Notes: a model not told the origin generated them from the letters alone. 64,000 nt of DNA from Aotearoamyces nothofagi (GCA_015345905.1 JADDTR010000005.1:558001-622000); one strand, 5' to 3'; positions 23,814 to 36,051 are shown, numbered from the stretch's first letter. Translations and numbers: made by a program.

Positions 23814-24365
23814 TTATGGTCCGTACCTGTCGCGTCAACGTAACGCACCGCAGCAGCAAGAAGACCGGGGCACAGCACAGCTCGTGGAGTATCTCGACTA
23901 CGCAGGACGGGCCCCCCCTTTTTTTTTTTGTTTTGGCTCGTTGCGTGCGGGCTCGCGGGCTCGCGGACGGCCGTCACGATAAGATCATCTCCACTGCGCA
24001 CGGGGGGGCGGAACGCGAAAAATCGCGCTCGCCTGCGGGGCGGCCCGGGGGAGAGGGGAGGGGCGGAAAGGGACAGGACAGATTTTCATCTGCTCGCCAT
24101 CCTGGACGCCCCCCCTTTTTTTTTGAGCCTCAGAACCCGCAACGCCAGCACGAACGACTGTATCTTTCCAGGCTGGGCTCGACGCTGCCGAGCTAGAGGA
24201 GACTGACTGATCGATTGATTGATCGATTGAGATATTGCCCGACCGACTGACTGCCTTGAACGCCATGTAGGGGACGCGTCGTACGGGCCCTCTTGCATTC
24301 TGGACAACTAGAGAGTAGGAAAAACGGAAGGAAGAAGAAAAAAAAAAAAAGGGGGCAGAGCCGCC
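23814..24365. other. Divergent promoter PSF2 / ALG10
   Basis: 552 bases between the two start codons. Homopolymer T runs near 23920 and 24117, a GATTGATTGATCGATTGA stretch near 24212-24229 and an A run of 13 just upstream of the ALG10 start (about 24338-24350). Confidence 0.55.
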
Positions 24366-26578
24366 ATGGAGAATACGGCGGCTGCTGTCTCCTTGATGGA
24401 CCCGGCGACGTGGACGCCGCACCACCTCCTGGGCATCCCGCCAGGCGGAAACCTCATGCCGGCACTGCGACGCAGCGCGCCCTTCATCGCTGCTCCTGTT
24501 GCTGTCCTGGCCCTGGCACGGGTCTGGGCTGGGCTGGTGAACCGCCAGGTGCCAGAGGCCTATCTCGTAAGCCGCACTCCGCTCCCGCCCCCTCTCCCCT
24601 CCTCCCCACAGTTTGTGTAGGATCCCTTGGGGCACCCGGCGATGCGAACTGGGGGACCGCAGCTGACGCAGAGCCAGGACGAGGTGTTCCACATACCGCA
24701 GGCGCAGGCCTACTGCCGACGGGAGCTGGCCGTCTGGGACCAGAAGATCACGACGCCGCCGGGCCTGTGAGTGGCGTCCCTGGAGCGCGAGGCCGCGAAT
24801 GCCGTGCTGACTGCTCTGCTCCCCTAGCTATCTCGTGTCGCTGCTCTTCACCAGGCCGCCCTGCGCCGTGCCCGACCTGCGCCGGCTGGGCCGAGCGGTC
24901 CTCGTCGTGCTGCTGGTGCTGGCGACGCGCTGCCGCCGCCTCATCGAGGAGGAGGGCGCGCGCGCACCCCCGGCCGGGACTCGTCGCCCTCGGACGTCGC
25001 TGGGTGCGCTCCATACCGCCGTGAACATCTGCCTCTTCCCGCCCGTCTTCTTCTTCTCCGGCCTGTACTATACCGACGTGCTCTCGACCTGCGTCGTCGT
25101 CGGCGCGTATTACCTCTCCCTCAAGCATGCCGCGAGGCCGCGCTCCCTTTCTGGAGGCCTGGCCGTGTATGTCTTGGGCGTCGTTGCGCTGCTCATGAGA
25201 CAGACGAACGTCTTCTGGGTCGCCGTCTTTCTGCCTGGCCTGGAGTGGGTCAGGGCGTGCAAGGAGCTGCCGCGGCCGACTGTCGAGCAGACGAGAGACC
25301 AGACGCAAACGAGCTGGCTGCAGAGGACCGTCGTGCCGTATGCTCGCGGAGAAGTGCACGATCCGGCTTTGAGCGAGGCGGGTGTTGCTGGTAGGCTGCT
25401 TTGCTCTTGCCTCCTGAAGGGGACGAACTGACGATTTTAGACTTCTTCTGGTGCTCGCTCAGTATTGGTATTGCTGCTTTAAGCAATATCAGACTGCTCG
25501 TCACTACTCTTTGGCCATACCTAGCATTGCTAGGCTCATTCGCAGGCTTCGTGCTCTGGAATGGCGGAGTGGTATTAGGTGTGTACCTGTCCCCCGGGCG
25601 CGCCTCAGGTCTAATAGGAAATTAGGAGACAAGTCGAATCACGTTGCAACCATCCATCTGCCACAGATGCTCTACATCTGGCCATTCATAGCGTTCTTCT
25701 CCCTTCCGCTATTCTATCCCTATGTCATAAACGTTCTCATATCTGCGCTAGACCTCTTGAGAGCATCCCCAGTCACAGTCGATGGGCTGCCCAGGCCCAA
25801 CAACTTCTACCGCCGCGCCCAATTTGCGTTTTGGCTACTGGCTAGTCTTCTGGCAACGCTGGTCGTAGTTCATTTCAACACGATTATCCACCCCTTCACT
25901 CTTGCGGACAATCGGCATTATGTCTTCTACGTGTTTCGCTATACCATACGCCAACACTATCTGGCCAGGTACGCCCTGGCGCCGGTATACCTCGTTTGTG
26001 CATGGCTTGCCCTTCGCTGTCTCGGTGGGTGCGAGAGTTCAGGCCGTCCTGCTCGTTTGCCGGGCCCGAAAGGGGCTGCTTCACGTACAGAGAACGCCAG
26101 CAGGCGCGGCGGACAGGCAGGGCACCCCTCTAGCCACCAAGCCGAGCCAGAAACCAGATGCAGCAATGCGCTCAGCAGCAGCGCGGCCACCGACGCGCCG
26201 CGCAAGGCATCATCCCGCCAGGACCCGAGCGCAGAGGGCGAGCCGGGAAAGCCAAACGTCTCCTTCGCCGTCGTGTGGCTCGTCTCGACAGCCCTATCGC
26301 TCGTCACCGCCCCCTTGGTCGAGCCTCGATACTTCATCGTCCCCTGGGTCCTATGGCGCCTGCACGTCCCTCCTCTGCCCCTGGTACCGCCCACAGACGC
26401 ACCCCGTTCGGGCCCAGCTGGCCATCTCGCCCGCTGGCTGTCCCGGGGCAGCGGCTACCGCTTATGGCTCGAGACGGCGTGGCTCCTGCTCGTCAGCGTG
26501 CTCACGGGCTACGTCTTCCTCTTCCGCGGCTTCGAGTGGGCCCAGGAGCAGGGCAAGGTGCAGAGATTCATGTGGTGA
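24366..26578 (+). CDS. ALG10: Dolichyl-P-Glc alpha-1,2-glucosyltransferase ALG10/DIE2
   Basis: Adds the terminal glucose to the lipid-linked oligosaccharide Glc2Man9GlcNAc2-PP-dolichol in the ER lumen, just before transfer by OST. Five exons: 24366..24566, 24678..24766, 24828..25390, 25441..25578, 25626..26578 (647 aa). Family landmarks are in order: DEVFHIPQAQAYC at the start of exon 2, ITTPPGLYLVSLL across intron 2, FFFSGLYYTDVLSTC, LLMRQTNVFWV, then WNGGVVLGDKSNHVATIHLP across intron 4, and FRYTIRQHYLARY. Many hydrophobic segments, consistent with a polytopic ER GT-C enzyme. A disordered insertion rich in S/A/P and basic residues (about 26030-26250) lies in the C-terminal third. All junctions are GT-AG and in frame. 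Confidence 0.93.
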
Positions 26579-27047
26579 TGCAGGCCCTCACCCGTCCCCC
26601 TGCTGTAATACTTCCCACGCGGAAGACGGGGGCATGTCGGAACAAAAAAAAAAAATACTCGAACTCGCGGAGATTTTACTGTGCGAGAGAGAGATCTTTT
26701 GTGTGTGTGTGTGTGTATATATTTATTTATTATTCTTCTTCTTACTACTACCGGAACTTGGAACTGGGGATGCGAATAAGAGCTTGCGTGCTGAAATGTG
26801 AGGTCGACCCTCACCCCCCCACCCCTGTCCGATCCCCCCAACAATGAAGATGGGTGAGAGCTGCCAATCAAGCCTGCATCTTCTAAATGTGCTCGCTCGC
26901 TCTGGCCCAAAAGTGAATGCGCGCGCTTTCTTGATTGGGCGGGGGCTCGAGTTGAGAAGAAGTCTTGCTTGCTCTAGTGACGCTTTCCCGATATGGTCGC
27001 TCATCTGCTTGCTTCCATGCCGACCTGACTTGCAATGCCTGGTGTCG

Positions 27048-27287
27048 GGTCTGGACTGAGAGAGAGTTCTTCTTCCCTTCCCTTCCCTCCCTCCTCTCCA
27101 CAACGTCACTTCCTGGTTTTAGTCTGAAACTCTCTCTCCCTCTTTTCTCTCTCTCTCTTACCCAAGACGCGCTGGTGGAGGGTCTGGATTGAGAGAGTGT
27201 TCTCCTTCCCTCCCTCTCCACAACGTCACTTCCTGGTTTAGTCTGAAACTCTCTCTCCCTCTTTTCTCTCTCTCTTACCCAAGACGC
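27048..27287. repeat. Direct duplication of about 110-120 bp
   Basis: Copies at about 27048-27170 and 27179-27287. Each starts GGGTCTGGA, contains CCACAACGTCACTTCCTGG and CAGACTAAA on the complement, and ends TTACCCAAGACGC. They differ in the CT microsatellite between. Confidence 0.88.
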
Positions 27288-27319
27288 TTGCGCTTGCGAG
27301 AAGCTAAGCTGGGCTGGGC

Positions 27320-27327
27320 TATATAAA
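27320..27327 (+). promoter_or_regulatory. Candidate TATA box of the BTB gene
   Basis: TATATAAA lies 245 bases before the ATG, downstream of the promoter duplication and upstream of the leader repeats. Position fits a long leader; not proven. Confidence 0.5.
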
Positions 27328-27437
27328 CCGTGCTGAGGGCCCCCGATTAGACCATCTTCCTTTGAAAGCAAAGCAAAGCAAAGCAACTCTCTACGCTGGG
27401 CTCTACTGCTGCAGTGGTTTATTTCTTTCCATCTTTA

Positions 27438-27518
27438 TTCTCAGAGATCTCCGACATCTATCTGTTCTCAGAGATTCCCGACATCTGTCTGTTCTCAGAG
27501 ATCCCCTCCATCTGTTCA
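27438..27518. repeat. 27-bp repeat x3 in the BTB gene leader
   Basis: TTCTCAGAGAT begins three units at 27438, 27465 and 27492, each continuing with YCCGACATCTRTCTG-like sequence. Exact 27-base spacing. Confidence 0.92.
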
Positions 27519-27571
27519 ATCAGCTTCAGACACTCGCACTACATCGAGTCATATCAGCATATCATCTCAAT

Positions 27572-28446
27572 ATGCCTATCTGCAAGATCGAAGGACTCGA
27601 GAACGAGTAAGTCATCTCCCCCCCCCCTCACTCGTACCCAAGATAGCTCCTCTCTCCCCCACACTCGTACCCAAGATAGTTCCTCTCCCCCACACTCGTA
27701 CCCAAGATAGCTCCTCTGACGCAGGCCCCAGGAGACCGGAGCCCGTGGTGGTGGAGATCATCGTCGAAGACACGACGTTCATCATCCACAAAGAGCTGCT
27801 GGCGGAGCGCGCGCCCGGCATCGACCGCATCTTCAACAAGCACGAAGACATCCTGGCGGGCAAGGAGCGCGTCACGCACATGGCCAAGGTGCAGGCGCAG
27901 TCGTTCGGCAAGTTCTTCGACTGGCTGTACCACGGCACGGTGCGGCTCGGGCTCGACAGCCTGGCCGTCGAGTCGGTGGACGCGGGCACGCGCCACGTCG
28001 GCATGCTGCTGGACCTGTACCTGTTCAGCATGCGGCACGGGCTGGACGAGCTGGCGGACCGCACGACGACGGCCTTCGTCGCGTGCACCAACGCGCCCGG
28101 GCTGGGGCTGCTGCCGACGACGGACACGATCGCGGCGGTGTACGGCGGCACGTTCGGCGACGCGCTGCTCCGCCTCTACTTCGCCGAGCTGGCGGTGCTC
28201 TACCGCTACCGCCTCATGGCGTCGCCGCGCCTCCCCAAGCGCCAGCTCACGCGCGCCATGCGCTCCCGCCCCGACTTCCTGCACGACGTCCAGCGCTGCT
28301 CCAGGCCCAAGACCCGCACCCGCGTCCTCATGACCAGCGTCCACCCGTGCAGGTATCACTTGCACCCCAAGACGGACGCGGCCTGCCCGTATGCTGACGA
28401 CGCCGGTGCTGACGACGACGGTGCTGGCGGCGATCCAGCGGGGTAG
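27572..28446 (+). CDS. BTB/POZ domain protein
   Basis: Two exons, 27572..27606 and 27732..28446 (249 aa). Exon 1 gives MPICKIEGLENE and the acceptor GCCCCAG restores the frame to RPEPVVVEIIVEDTTF. The BTB fold (about 15-120) shows VEIIVEDTTFIIHKELLAE, KVQAQSFGKFFDWLYHGTV (the tetramer core helix before the C-terminal helices), and DLYLFSMRHGLDELADRT. Fungal BTB proteins of this small type lack Kelch, BACK or zinc-finger domains and their role is not known. The C terminus after residue 195 is basic and then D/G-rich, without a domain. Unlike most genes here, it has repeats in its promoter, leader and intron. Codons are extremely GC-rich. Confidence 0.8.
27629..27722. repeat. Tandem 31-33 bp repeat inside the BTB gene intron
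   Basis: CACTCGTACCCAAGATAG occurs three times (27629, 27662, 27693), each followed by a TCCTCT tract. It fills most of the intron. Confidence 0.9.
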
Positions 28447-28496
28447 GTGGGGCAGGGGGGAGGGTAGGAGTTCTGGGCTGGCATTGTTGGATGGTG

Positions 28497-29015
28497 GTGT
28501 CTTGAACCTCGTTGCCGTATTTGGATTCTCAGGCCTTGTACTTGATTTGGATTCTGAAGCCTTGTATCGTATTTGGATTCTGAAGTCTTAAACAAGTTGT
28601 ATATCCGAGTCTTGTACTGTATTTAGATTCTCAAGTCTTAAACAAGTTGTATATCCACGCTTTATAAGTCTTGAACAAGTTGTATATCCACGCTTTATAC
28701 CAAGCTTGTATTCTCAAGCTTTGTACTAGATCTGTATTCAAGTCTTAAACAAGTTGGGTTCTCAAGCCTTGAACAAGTTGTATATCCACGCTTTATACCA
28801 AGCTTGTATACCCAAGTCTTGAACAAGTTGTATACCCAAGCCTTGTACCAAGCTTGGATTCTGAAGTCTCGAACTAGATCTGTATTCTAACGCCTTGTAC
28901 TTGATCTGTATTCAAGTCTTGTATCGTATTTTCTTTTATCGTATTTGGATTCTCAAGTCTCGAACTAGATCTGTATACCCAAGTCTCCTACCCTATCCTA
29001 TACCCAAGCCTCGCA
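28497..29015. repeat. Degenerate ~25-bp minisatellite (CAAGTCTTGAACAAGTTGTA family)
   Basis: About twenty diverged units alternate forms such as AAGTCTTGAACAAGTTGTAT, AAGCCTTGTACCAAGCTTGG and CGAACTAGATCTGTATTC. AT-rich within GC-rich surroundings. No fixed spacer and no perfect repeat, so it is not CRISPR-like. Confidence 0.85.
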
Positions 29016-29060
29016 CCATCCTCCATCCTCCATCCTCCCCCCTCCCTCCTCTACCCGCCA

Positions 29061-29096
29061 TCTCATCTCATCTCATCTCATCTCATCTCATCTCGT
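29061..29096. repeat. (CTCAT)n microsatellite
   Basis: Seven consecutive CTCAT units just after the degenerate minisatellite. Confidence 0.92.
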
Positions 29097-29871
29097 CCAG
29101 TCCAGAACCGCCATCATTGCTGCTGCTGCTGCTTATTTTAAGAACGTTCTCTCGTCTCGTCTGCTCGTGCTTTATTCATCCACCCCCCTAATCAACCCCC
29201 CCTATCCATCCACCCCTAATCAACCCCCCCTATCCCCCCCTAAAAAGCGATATTAGAACACAAAAAAGCAGAATATCTCTCTCATCCCTTCTCCTCATCG
29301 ACATCTGCGAGGACGGACGGACGTCTGGGATGCGCGCGCTGTCACGGAGAGGCGACTTGGCTTTTTGGGCGCGACGGAGACGGCGTGGACTTTTTTGCTG
29401 GCTGGTACTGCAGGTCGAGATTACTTGGACTGCGGCAATCCCGTGGAGCTAAAAGCTTACTGCCGGGGCCCCGGGTTGCTTGCTACTCGTGGCTACTAGC
29501 TACCGACTACCTCTACCCAGCACTCATAGAAGCTGATTTCACAACGTCACATGAGCCAAACACATAATTATGAGAGGGGATTCTTATTACTCGTTTTATC
29601 CTAGGATTTATACAGCTAGAGCAATACCCTTTCGTTTTGTGGGATTTCCACAAAACAGGACCTCCGTAGGAGGCAATGTAACGCCCCGTTCCAAGCTATG
29701 ATGACCTGACTAGATAGGATAACTAATACGACAACAAAGAAGAGCCGCTTAAAACGCGATATATGAGTACAGGTCGGTACAGGAAGCAGCGGGGTGACAT
29801 CTATATGAACAACCTAAACCACCGATCCATTCGAGAGGATACTTTTGCAACACAATATACAGGAAACCCAT

Positions 29872-32063
29872 CTACGGCTTCTTCTCGCCATCCTTGGCCT
29901 CGCCCTCCTCGCTGGCTGGAGGAGCTTCCCCTGACTCAGCACGTGCCTTGTGCATCTTGTCGAAGAGGGTCAAGCTGGACACTTGCAACTCATCGGTCTT
30001 CTCCTTGAGCTCTGCTGCGGTGGCAGAGCCTTCACCAGACTGGCTCTTGCTGACAAATTCTCGAAGAGTAGCAATCTTCTCGCGGATGGCATCGGCTTCG
30101 GTCTTGTCGAGGCGGTCGGCAAACTCGTTCAACGCCTTCTCGGTATCGTTCAAGACGCTATCGGTTCGGTTGGCAGCCTCAATAGCAGCCTTACGCTCCT
30201 TGTCGGACTCGGCATATTTCTCAGATTCGTCAACCATGTTCTGAATCTCCTCGTCGGACAGACCAGAGCCGGAAGCGAGGGTGATGGACTGATCCTTGTT
30301 TGTGGCCTTGTCCTTTGCGTGGACGTGGACAATAGAATCTGCATCAATATCGAAGGTGACCTCGATTTGGGGAACACCACGGTGGGCAGGTGGAATACCA
30401 ACAAGCTGGAAGTTGCCGAGGAGCTTGTTGTCGCGGACAAGCTCACGCTCTCCCTGGTAGACCTTGATCTCGACAGCGGTTTGGAAATCAGCAGCCGTGG
30501 AGAATATCTGCGACTTCTTGGTTGGGATGGTGGTGTTTCGGTTGATTAGGCGGGTGAAGACTCCACCCAACGTCTCGATACCAAGGGACAGCGGAGTGAC
30601 ATCCAGGAGAAGGACGTCCATAACCTCGCCAGCAAGGACGGCACCTTGAATCGCAGCACCGATGGCAACAGCCTCATCTGGGTTGACAGACTTGGCTGGG
30701 TCGCGACCAAAGATACTCTTGACGGACTCAGCAACCTTTGGCATACGGGTCATTCCACCGACAAGGATAACTTCCTGGATATCCTTTGCCTGGAAGTTGG
30801 CATCCTTCAAAGCCTTGCGGACTGGGTCAACTGTTCGGTTAATCAGGGGCTCTACAAGTTTCTCCAGTTGTGACCGCGAGAGTTTAGTGTTAATATGCTT
30901 TGGTCCGGAAGAGTCGGCAGTGATGAAAGGAAGGTTGATGTCAGTTTGTTGAGATGAAGACAGCTCAATCTTAGCCTTCTCAGCCGCTTCGCGGATTCTT
31001 TGAATGGCCATACGGTCATTGGAGAGATCAATACCCGAATCCTTCTTGAATTGCTGAACAATGTGACGAACAAGGTGGATATCGAAATCCTCACCACCTA
31101 GATGAGTGTCACCGTTGGTGGACTTGACCTCGAAAACACCCTTCTGAATCTCGAGAACGGAGATATCGAAGGTTCCTCCACCCAGATCGTAGACAGCAAT
31201 GATCTTGTCCTCTTCCTTCTCAAGGCCATAGGCAAGAGCGGCAGCGGTAGGCTCGTTTACGACACGGAGGACGTTGAGACCAGCGATTTGACCAGCATCC
31301 TTTGTGGCTTGACGCTGAGAATCGTTGAAGTAGGCTGGAACAGTGACAACAGCGTTCTTGACAGGTTTGTTGAGGTATGCCTCAGCGGTCTCCTTCATCT
31401 TTTGGAGGACAAATCCACCAATCTGAGATGGTGAGTACTTCTCGTTTCGGGCGGAAACCCACGCATCGCCATTTGTGTGCTGGACGATCTTATATGGAAC
31501 CTCCTTAATATCACGCTGAACTTCTATGTCTGTGAACTTTCGTCCGATCAATCGCTTCGTCGCGAATAGGGTGTTTTCGGGATTGACGACTGCTTGTCGC
31601 TTTGCTGAGACACCGACTAATCGCTCGCCGTCCTGTGCAAACGCTACGACTGAAGGGGTTGTTCGTGCACCTGGGTGACGTTGTCAGTGATCCAGAATCG
31701 CAAAAGTTGCCATTCAAAACTCACCTTCAGAGTTTTCGATAATCTTTGGGATCTTGCCCTCCATCACAGCAACGGCAGAATTTGTGGTTCCTAGAAATTT
31801 ATGTTAGCATAGATACCGAGATGCCCGAGGGACGCCACGTAGACCTACCCAAATCAATACCAATGACAGCGCCCTTAACTTTCTCATCGGATCCATCTGA
31901 ATAATAGCGTGCAAAGGATGAGGCCAATGGGGTATGCCTCAAGATTGCTGATCGTGTGACGGAAGTTGTAGCTCGGGGAAGCTGTAAGAATGCAATGTCA
32001 GTAGAGCTTTCAACTCCTAAAAATTCTAATGCTTACAGCTCGTGACAGTCTTGAGGACAACAT
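29872..32063 (-). CDS. SSC1: Mitochondrial Hsp70 (Ssc1-type)
   Basis: Matrix Hsp70, motor of the TIM23 presequence import complex and a folding chaperone. Four exons on the minus strand: 32063..32037, 31981..31849, 31790..31725, 31670..29872 (674 aa). The N terminus [20 protein letters not shown] is an arginine- and serine-rich presequence, and [18 protein letters not shown] starts the ATPase domain. Further landmarks are [28 protein letters not shown], and [16 protein letters not shown], then the peptide-binding domain [15 protein letters not shown]. The C-terminal lid ends in an E/K/G tail without EEVD or HDEL, as expected for a matrix form. Introns sit only in the 5' third. Shares a divergent promoter with the WD40/DUF2415 gene. 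Confidence 0.97.
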
Positions 32064-32476
32064 GATTGAAATATAGACTCTACGATGACCCTCTGAAACT
32101 TGTTTTGTGAAAGATGAGAAGACTCGATGGAAAGGAGTAATGGGTGAAATGTCGATGATGCTCGGAATCATAAAGAAAAAGAGAGTTGCCGCTTAAGAAA
32201 TTATGCGCTAGTACTAGACCTTCGATTCGTTTCTCCGTCATTTAGTTTAGGCCTGGAAATGGCGGCACCAATATCTCTCCGCATTGAAGTGTGCTTTACG
32301 TAAATGGAAGGCTGCGACAACAAAAACACAGCATTTTAGAATCTCTCACACATCAAATACCTTTACGTCTACTGCGGTGCATATAAAAAGACGCCCGACG
32401 TACGAGCCCTCAGCTCTATTCGAAATCAGCATCCTCGCAACATTGATGGTGTCACTTCTGTCCATGGACGACAGCG
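32064..32476. other. Divergent promoter SSC1 / WD40-DUF2415 gene
   Basis: 413 bases between the two start codons. No clear alternating GAA/TTC heat-shock element was found by eye; TTC triplets spaced five bases near 32220-32234 are in one orientation only. Confidence 0.5.
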
Positions 32477-34811
32477 ATGGCTGTCAAGGATGAAAGCCTG
32501 TATGTCTCTTCCCCATTCGTATATTAAATGTGACTCCTAACGAATACCGATGTGAAGGTACCACGCCACGGAGGCTCTGATCCTCTCATCACCTCAACGC
32601 TTCTATCGCGCATATATGCACGCCGAGTAAGTACAGCATAACTATCTACTGTATACTATCTTTACAACTCTGACCAACCACACAGTCATTGGCAGCTCCG
32701 ATCATTTATTAGTTCGCCGAAGTCGAACGTAATATACTACCCATTCGGTCCGGAAATCCATCGCCTCAACACAACTACACCTGAGCGCGAGATTATTACC
32801 ACTTTACCCTTCTCTCCAAGATGTTTGACGGCAGCAAATGGTTGGATATGCTGTGGTGGTGAACATGGGGACTTTGCAACTATTCGTCTAGGTCGTGGAG
32901 GAGGGAGAGTTGATTTTGTGGAAACCCCGGACACTGATGGACCGGAGTCTCGATTACCACTCGACCTTGATCATGTGCGCAGGCTGTATCTAAGCTCTCG
33001 GCCTGATGATCCGCCTAGCTATCTAAGCAGAGACGATATCACTCCACTTGCGAGGGCTACTAAGATTGGAAAGGAAATTGTGAACTGTGTCACCTTGTGG
33101 TTCCCCCCGTTGGAATCGGCAGAGCATGCATACAACAAGCCAGTCGCAGTCTTATCGAACAACGACCACTCCGTTTCCATTGTGGATTTGGAGGACAACG
33201 ATGAGATCGAAAAATTGGAGCTTGATGATTGTGTAAATAGAGCACTTATCTCGCCCGATGGAAGCCTTCTTATTGCGATTGGAGATGACCCTTACATGCA
33301 CATATATCGCAAGAAATCCAATAGCACGCCGACCAAATCTACCCCCGGATCGAGTTATGACGGAGAATGTGGGTGGATGAAATACAAGCAAGTTCAATTA
33401 TCAGGACAACGTAGAGATGATAAGGACGAAATGCGTGGAAGTTTTGCAGCCGCTTTCTCACCATCGGGAAGATATTTGGCTGTAGGAACACAGTATGGCA
33501 TTATATCCGTATTCGACACACAACATCTTCTCTCAATAGAAGATCCTCTTATTGTAGCTTTCACAACTACCAGACCAAATGAGAGGACTGGTGCTGTGCG
33601 AGCAATGGAATTCTGTCCTGGGCCATTTGATCTTTTGGCATGGACGGAAGATAGTGGACGAGTCATTATCGCAGATATCCGTCATCACTTCATGTCTCGT
33701 CAAGTGATTAGCGTGGACTCCCATGCTGACGGAATAGATTCTGTCATTGTCACAGATCGCTCTAGTGAGTTCGTCATTGATCCGAGATTACGCAGTTTTC
33801 GAACCCAGCCAGGCAGTAGCGGTGATTTCGACCCTCCCACCGATGGTAGCCTTCTTGCTGAGATGGAGCGGAATCTGCAACAAATTATGACACGTCAACT
33901 TCCGGAGCGACAACATTCGTCGTTTACAGCTGACGACACTGAAGTCCTCGAGGTTCTACAAATGCAGCGTAGAAGAAGAGAAAGAGAAGCTGCCAGTGAA
34001 GAATTGGCAAATGGCACTCCAAGCAGCTGGACTGATTTAGCCGACGATCTTCGATCGAATTTACGGAATGCAACAGAGCGGAGAGCTCAAACAAACGCTC
34101 TGCCAAATTCTCTTCGGGAGTTTGTTAGTGGCCGCAGCAATGAATCCTTACGAGCCTACATTAATGAGCGTAACCAGGAACGCCAAAGACGTGGCGAGCA
34201 GCAGCCACGACGACGTCGATCCGCAATTATTGCAGCTCAGGACGTACTGATTAGGAGTATACGAGAATCAAACTCATCAAGGAATTCGGCTTCAAGGAAT
34301 TTGGCTTTAAGGAATTTGGCTTCGACTGAGCCGGAGCCTGATTTGGAGCCCAATTTGGAGCCCAATTTGCAGCCGTCAAGGACTCCGATCCCTGCTAATC
34401 CGTGGTCGGAACTGGAGGCTCTTGATAATTTGATGATGGAGCCTCCAATTGACTCTACTGCTCGTATGCGAGGAGAGGTTGATGCAGAATCCCGAAGGGA
34501 GTCTGTGCTGCGGGATCTACAAGAAAGAAGAGACGTCATTAGAAGACTACAGCGCGAGACATGGAGGAATACCGAGAACCGTGGTTACGTTGGGCTTACG
34601 AGACTTCGGCGGTCCGACGCGAATGAGACTACTGGGTGCACTTGGAATCAAGACGGACGGATCTTGTAAGTTTACATTTGCAGCCAAAAGTCTCTCATCT
34701 TCCGAATGGATTGCTAATATTGTCAGATATGTCGGAACGGAGAATGGTATTTTTGAATATCACGTTAACCTTAACAGTAGGAAGTTTTTCCCTAGTATTA
34801 CAGCGCTGTGA
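32477..34811 (+). CDS. WD40-like protein with DUF2415
   Basis: Exons 32477..32499, 32558..32626, 32686..34665, 34727..34811 (718 aa). The start MAVKDESLYHATEALILSS is spread over exons 1 and 2. Repeated beta-propeller blades are visible: KPVAVLSNNDHSVSIVDL, NRALISPDGSLLIAIGDD, FAAAFSPSGRYLAVGTQYG and FDLLAWTEDSGRVIIADIR; the last, with HHFMSRQVISV, corresponds to the DUF2415 motif found in fungal WD-repeat proteins. The last blade is YVGTENGIFEYHVNL in exon 4. A long basic, coiled-coil-like insert (about 430-560) separates it. In that insert lie short imperfect repeats, SRNLALRNLAST and DLEPNLEPNLQPS. Function unknown; a nuclear scaffold is possible but unproven. Confidence 0.85.
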
Positions 34812-36051
34812 TGCAGCGCTTCACATTGGCGTTCAGGAATAAGAAGCGAATACGCGACTAACATATGGGACGAGAGCATGGCGTTCGTATAATCACTGTG
34901 TACGATAATGTATAGGTAATTCTATACCTGAGGATCGTAGGCTCCCGTCTATATTAGCAAGCATTGGAGGAAAGCTGAAGCGTGAGCAGCATTTGTGTGC
35001 TCAAATCCATCTTCTAAAATTGTGTATTGGTCGATGGGATGGGACAGATACTGCATTGTGCCTTGATATCAAATCCCAGAGCAGTGGATATTTATTAATA
35101 TTATGTGATTGCAGTTTGCCAATATTTGTATGTTCGGTGTTATGGTTACAACCAAAACCGTTCAAATCGTACCTCCGTACACTACAATACATCTTTCTGT
35201 CGTTGTTTTATGTTTATTTCCCCGGGGTTTAGCGGGATCTGAGCCTACTACAGTATTCTGTATACTGGCGACATATTATTGGCGGCAACATCTACCTTTC
35301 CATTCAGACCCCAAGTGACGCCGACTGCAGGTGGCTGCCAGCCTCCTGCATAGCATATTAAATGCCGTGGCAAGTCAAAGCGCGGCATTTGGCTGGTGTA
35401 AGTCGTTTTGCCGTGCACGAGGGGTTATTGTGCCTGGCATTTAGCCATCGCCGCGGATGATGCCCCTGTTCACTTTATCAGCGACAGCACCGGCGTTGCG
35501 GCTATATTAAGAGCTCCCAGGATCCTCGGCAGCATCCAGCCAAGATCCACGAATGGGAGCACCAATTCGGATATGTGGTCTTGCCAATGCTGGTCTCGTG
35601 GGCCGCAGACAGGCAAACAGATGACGCCGGGCCAGAAAACGCTGCGATGCTTTATCTGTACCCCACCACACGTAGCTCTCCCGTCGTGGCTGCGATCAGA
35701 TGAACTGCTAAAAAGGCGCGAAAATCCATTGCAAAAACTACTGCACGAGGTAAAATGGAAAATCTCTTTCAATCTGTCTTCCCGTCTCCACGAATCAAGC
35801 ATCTCTTCTCGTAGTACTATCATAGGAGATTATGTCGTTCTGGAGGAGAGGTCTCAACCTACTTAGAAATGCCTCAGTCCTTGTTTCAATTGACGGAAAT
35901 TCTCTTTCCTGAGCTTTTGCAGCATCTCTCCTATTCCATTCCAGTTTTGCGAGTCTGGCAAGTATAAAGGTGTAGTCCTACCCGTCGTCTAAAGCTCTGC
36001 AGTGACGATTTTTCATCCCTTGCCTTTATCTCAGGACTATATCTTTTCAAA
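34812..36051. other. Intergenic region upstream of the endopolygalacturonase
   Basis: 1240 bases. The first ~450 bases are AT-rich; 35290-35700 is more GC-balanced with open but unrecognised frames on both strands (35408-35866 plus, 35470-35823 minus). I see no domain or intron signal that would make either a gene. Confidence 0.45.

Larger units (their letters stand above)
26579..27571. other. Intergenic, promoter of the BTB gene with duplications
   Basis: 993 bases: ALG10 3' flank with an A run and (GT)n near 26700-26716, a direct duplication upstream of the BTB gene, a TATATAAA box at 27320-27327 and a 27-bp repeat in the probable leader. Confidence 0.6.
28447..29871. other. Convergent intergenic region with long degenerate minisatellite
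   Basis: 1425 bases between the BTB gene and SSC1. A degenerate array of about 0.5 kb, a (CTCAT)n array and duplicated ATCAACCCCCCCTATCC segments (about 29190-29240) are present. The GC-rich repeat landscape ends near 29.35 kb. Confidence 0.55.

Noticed and set aside
32210-32240. Heat-shock element upstream of SSC1
   Set aside because: The TTC triplets are all in one orientation; a heat-shock element needs alternating GAA and TTC.
35408-35866. Possible gene upstream of the endopolygalacturonase
   Set aside because: Both strands are open over the same stretch and neither product shows a domain, signal peptide or splice structure.
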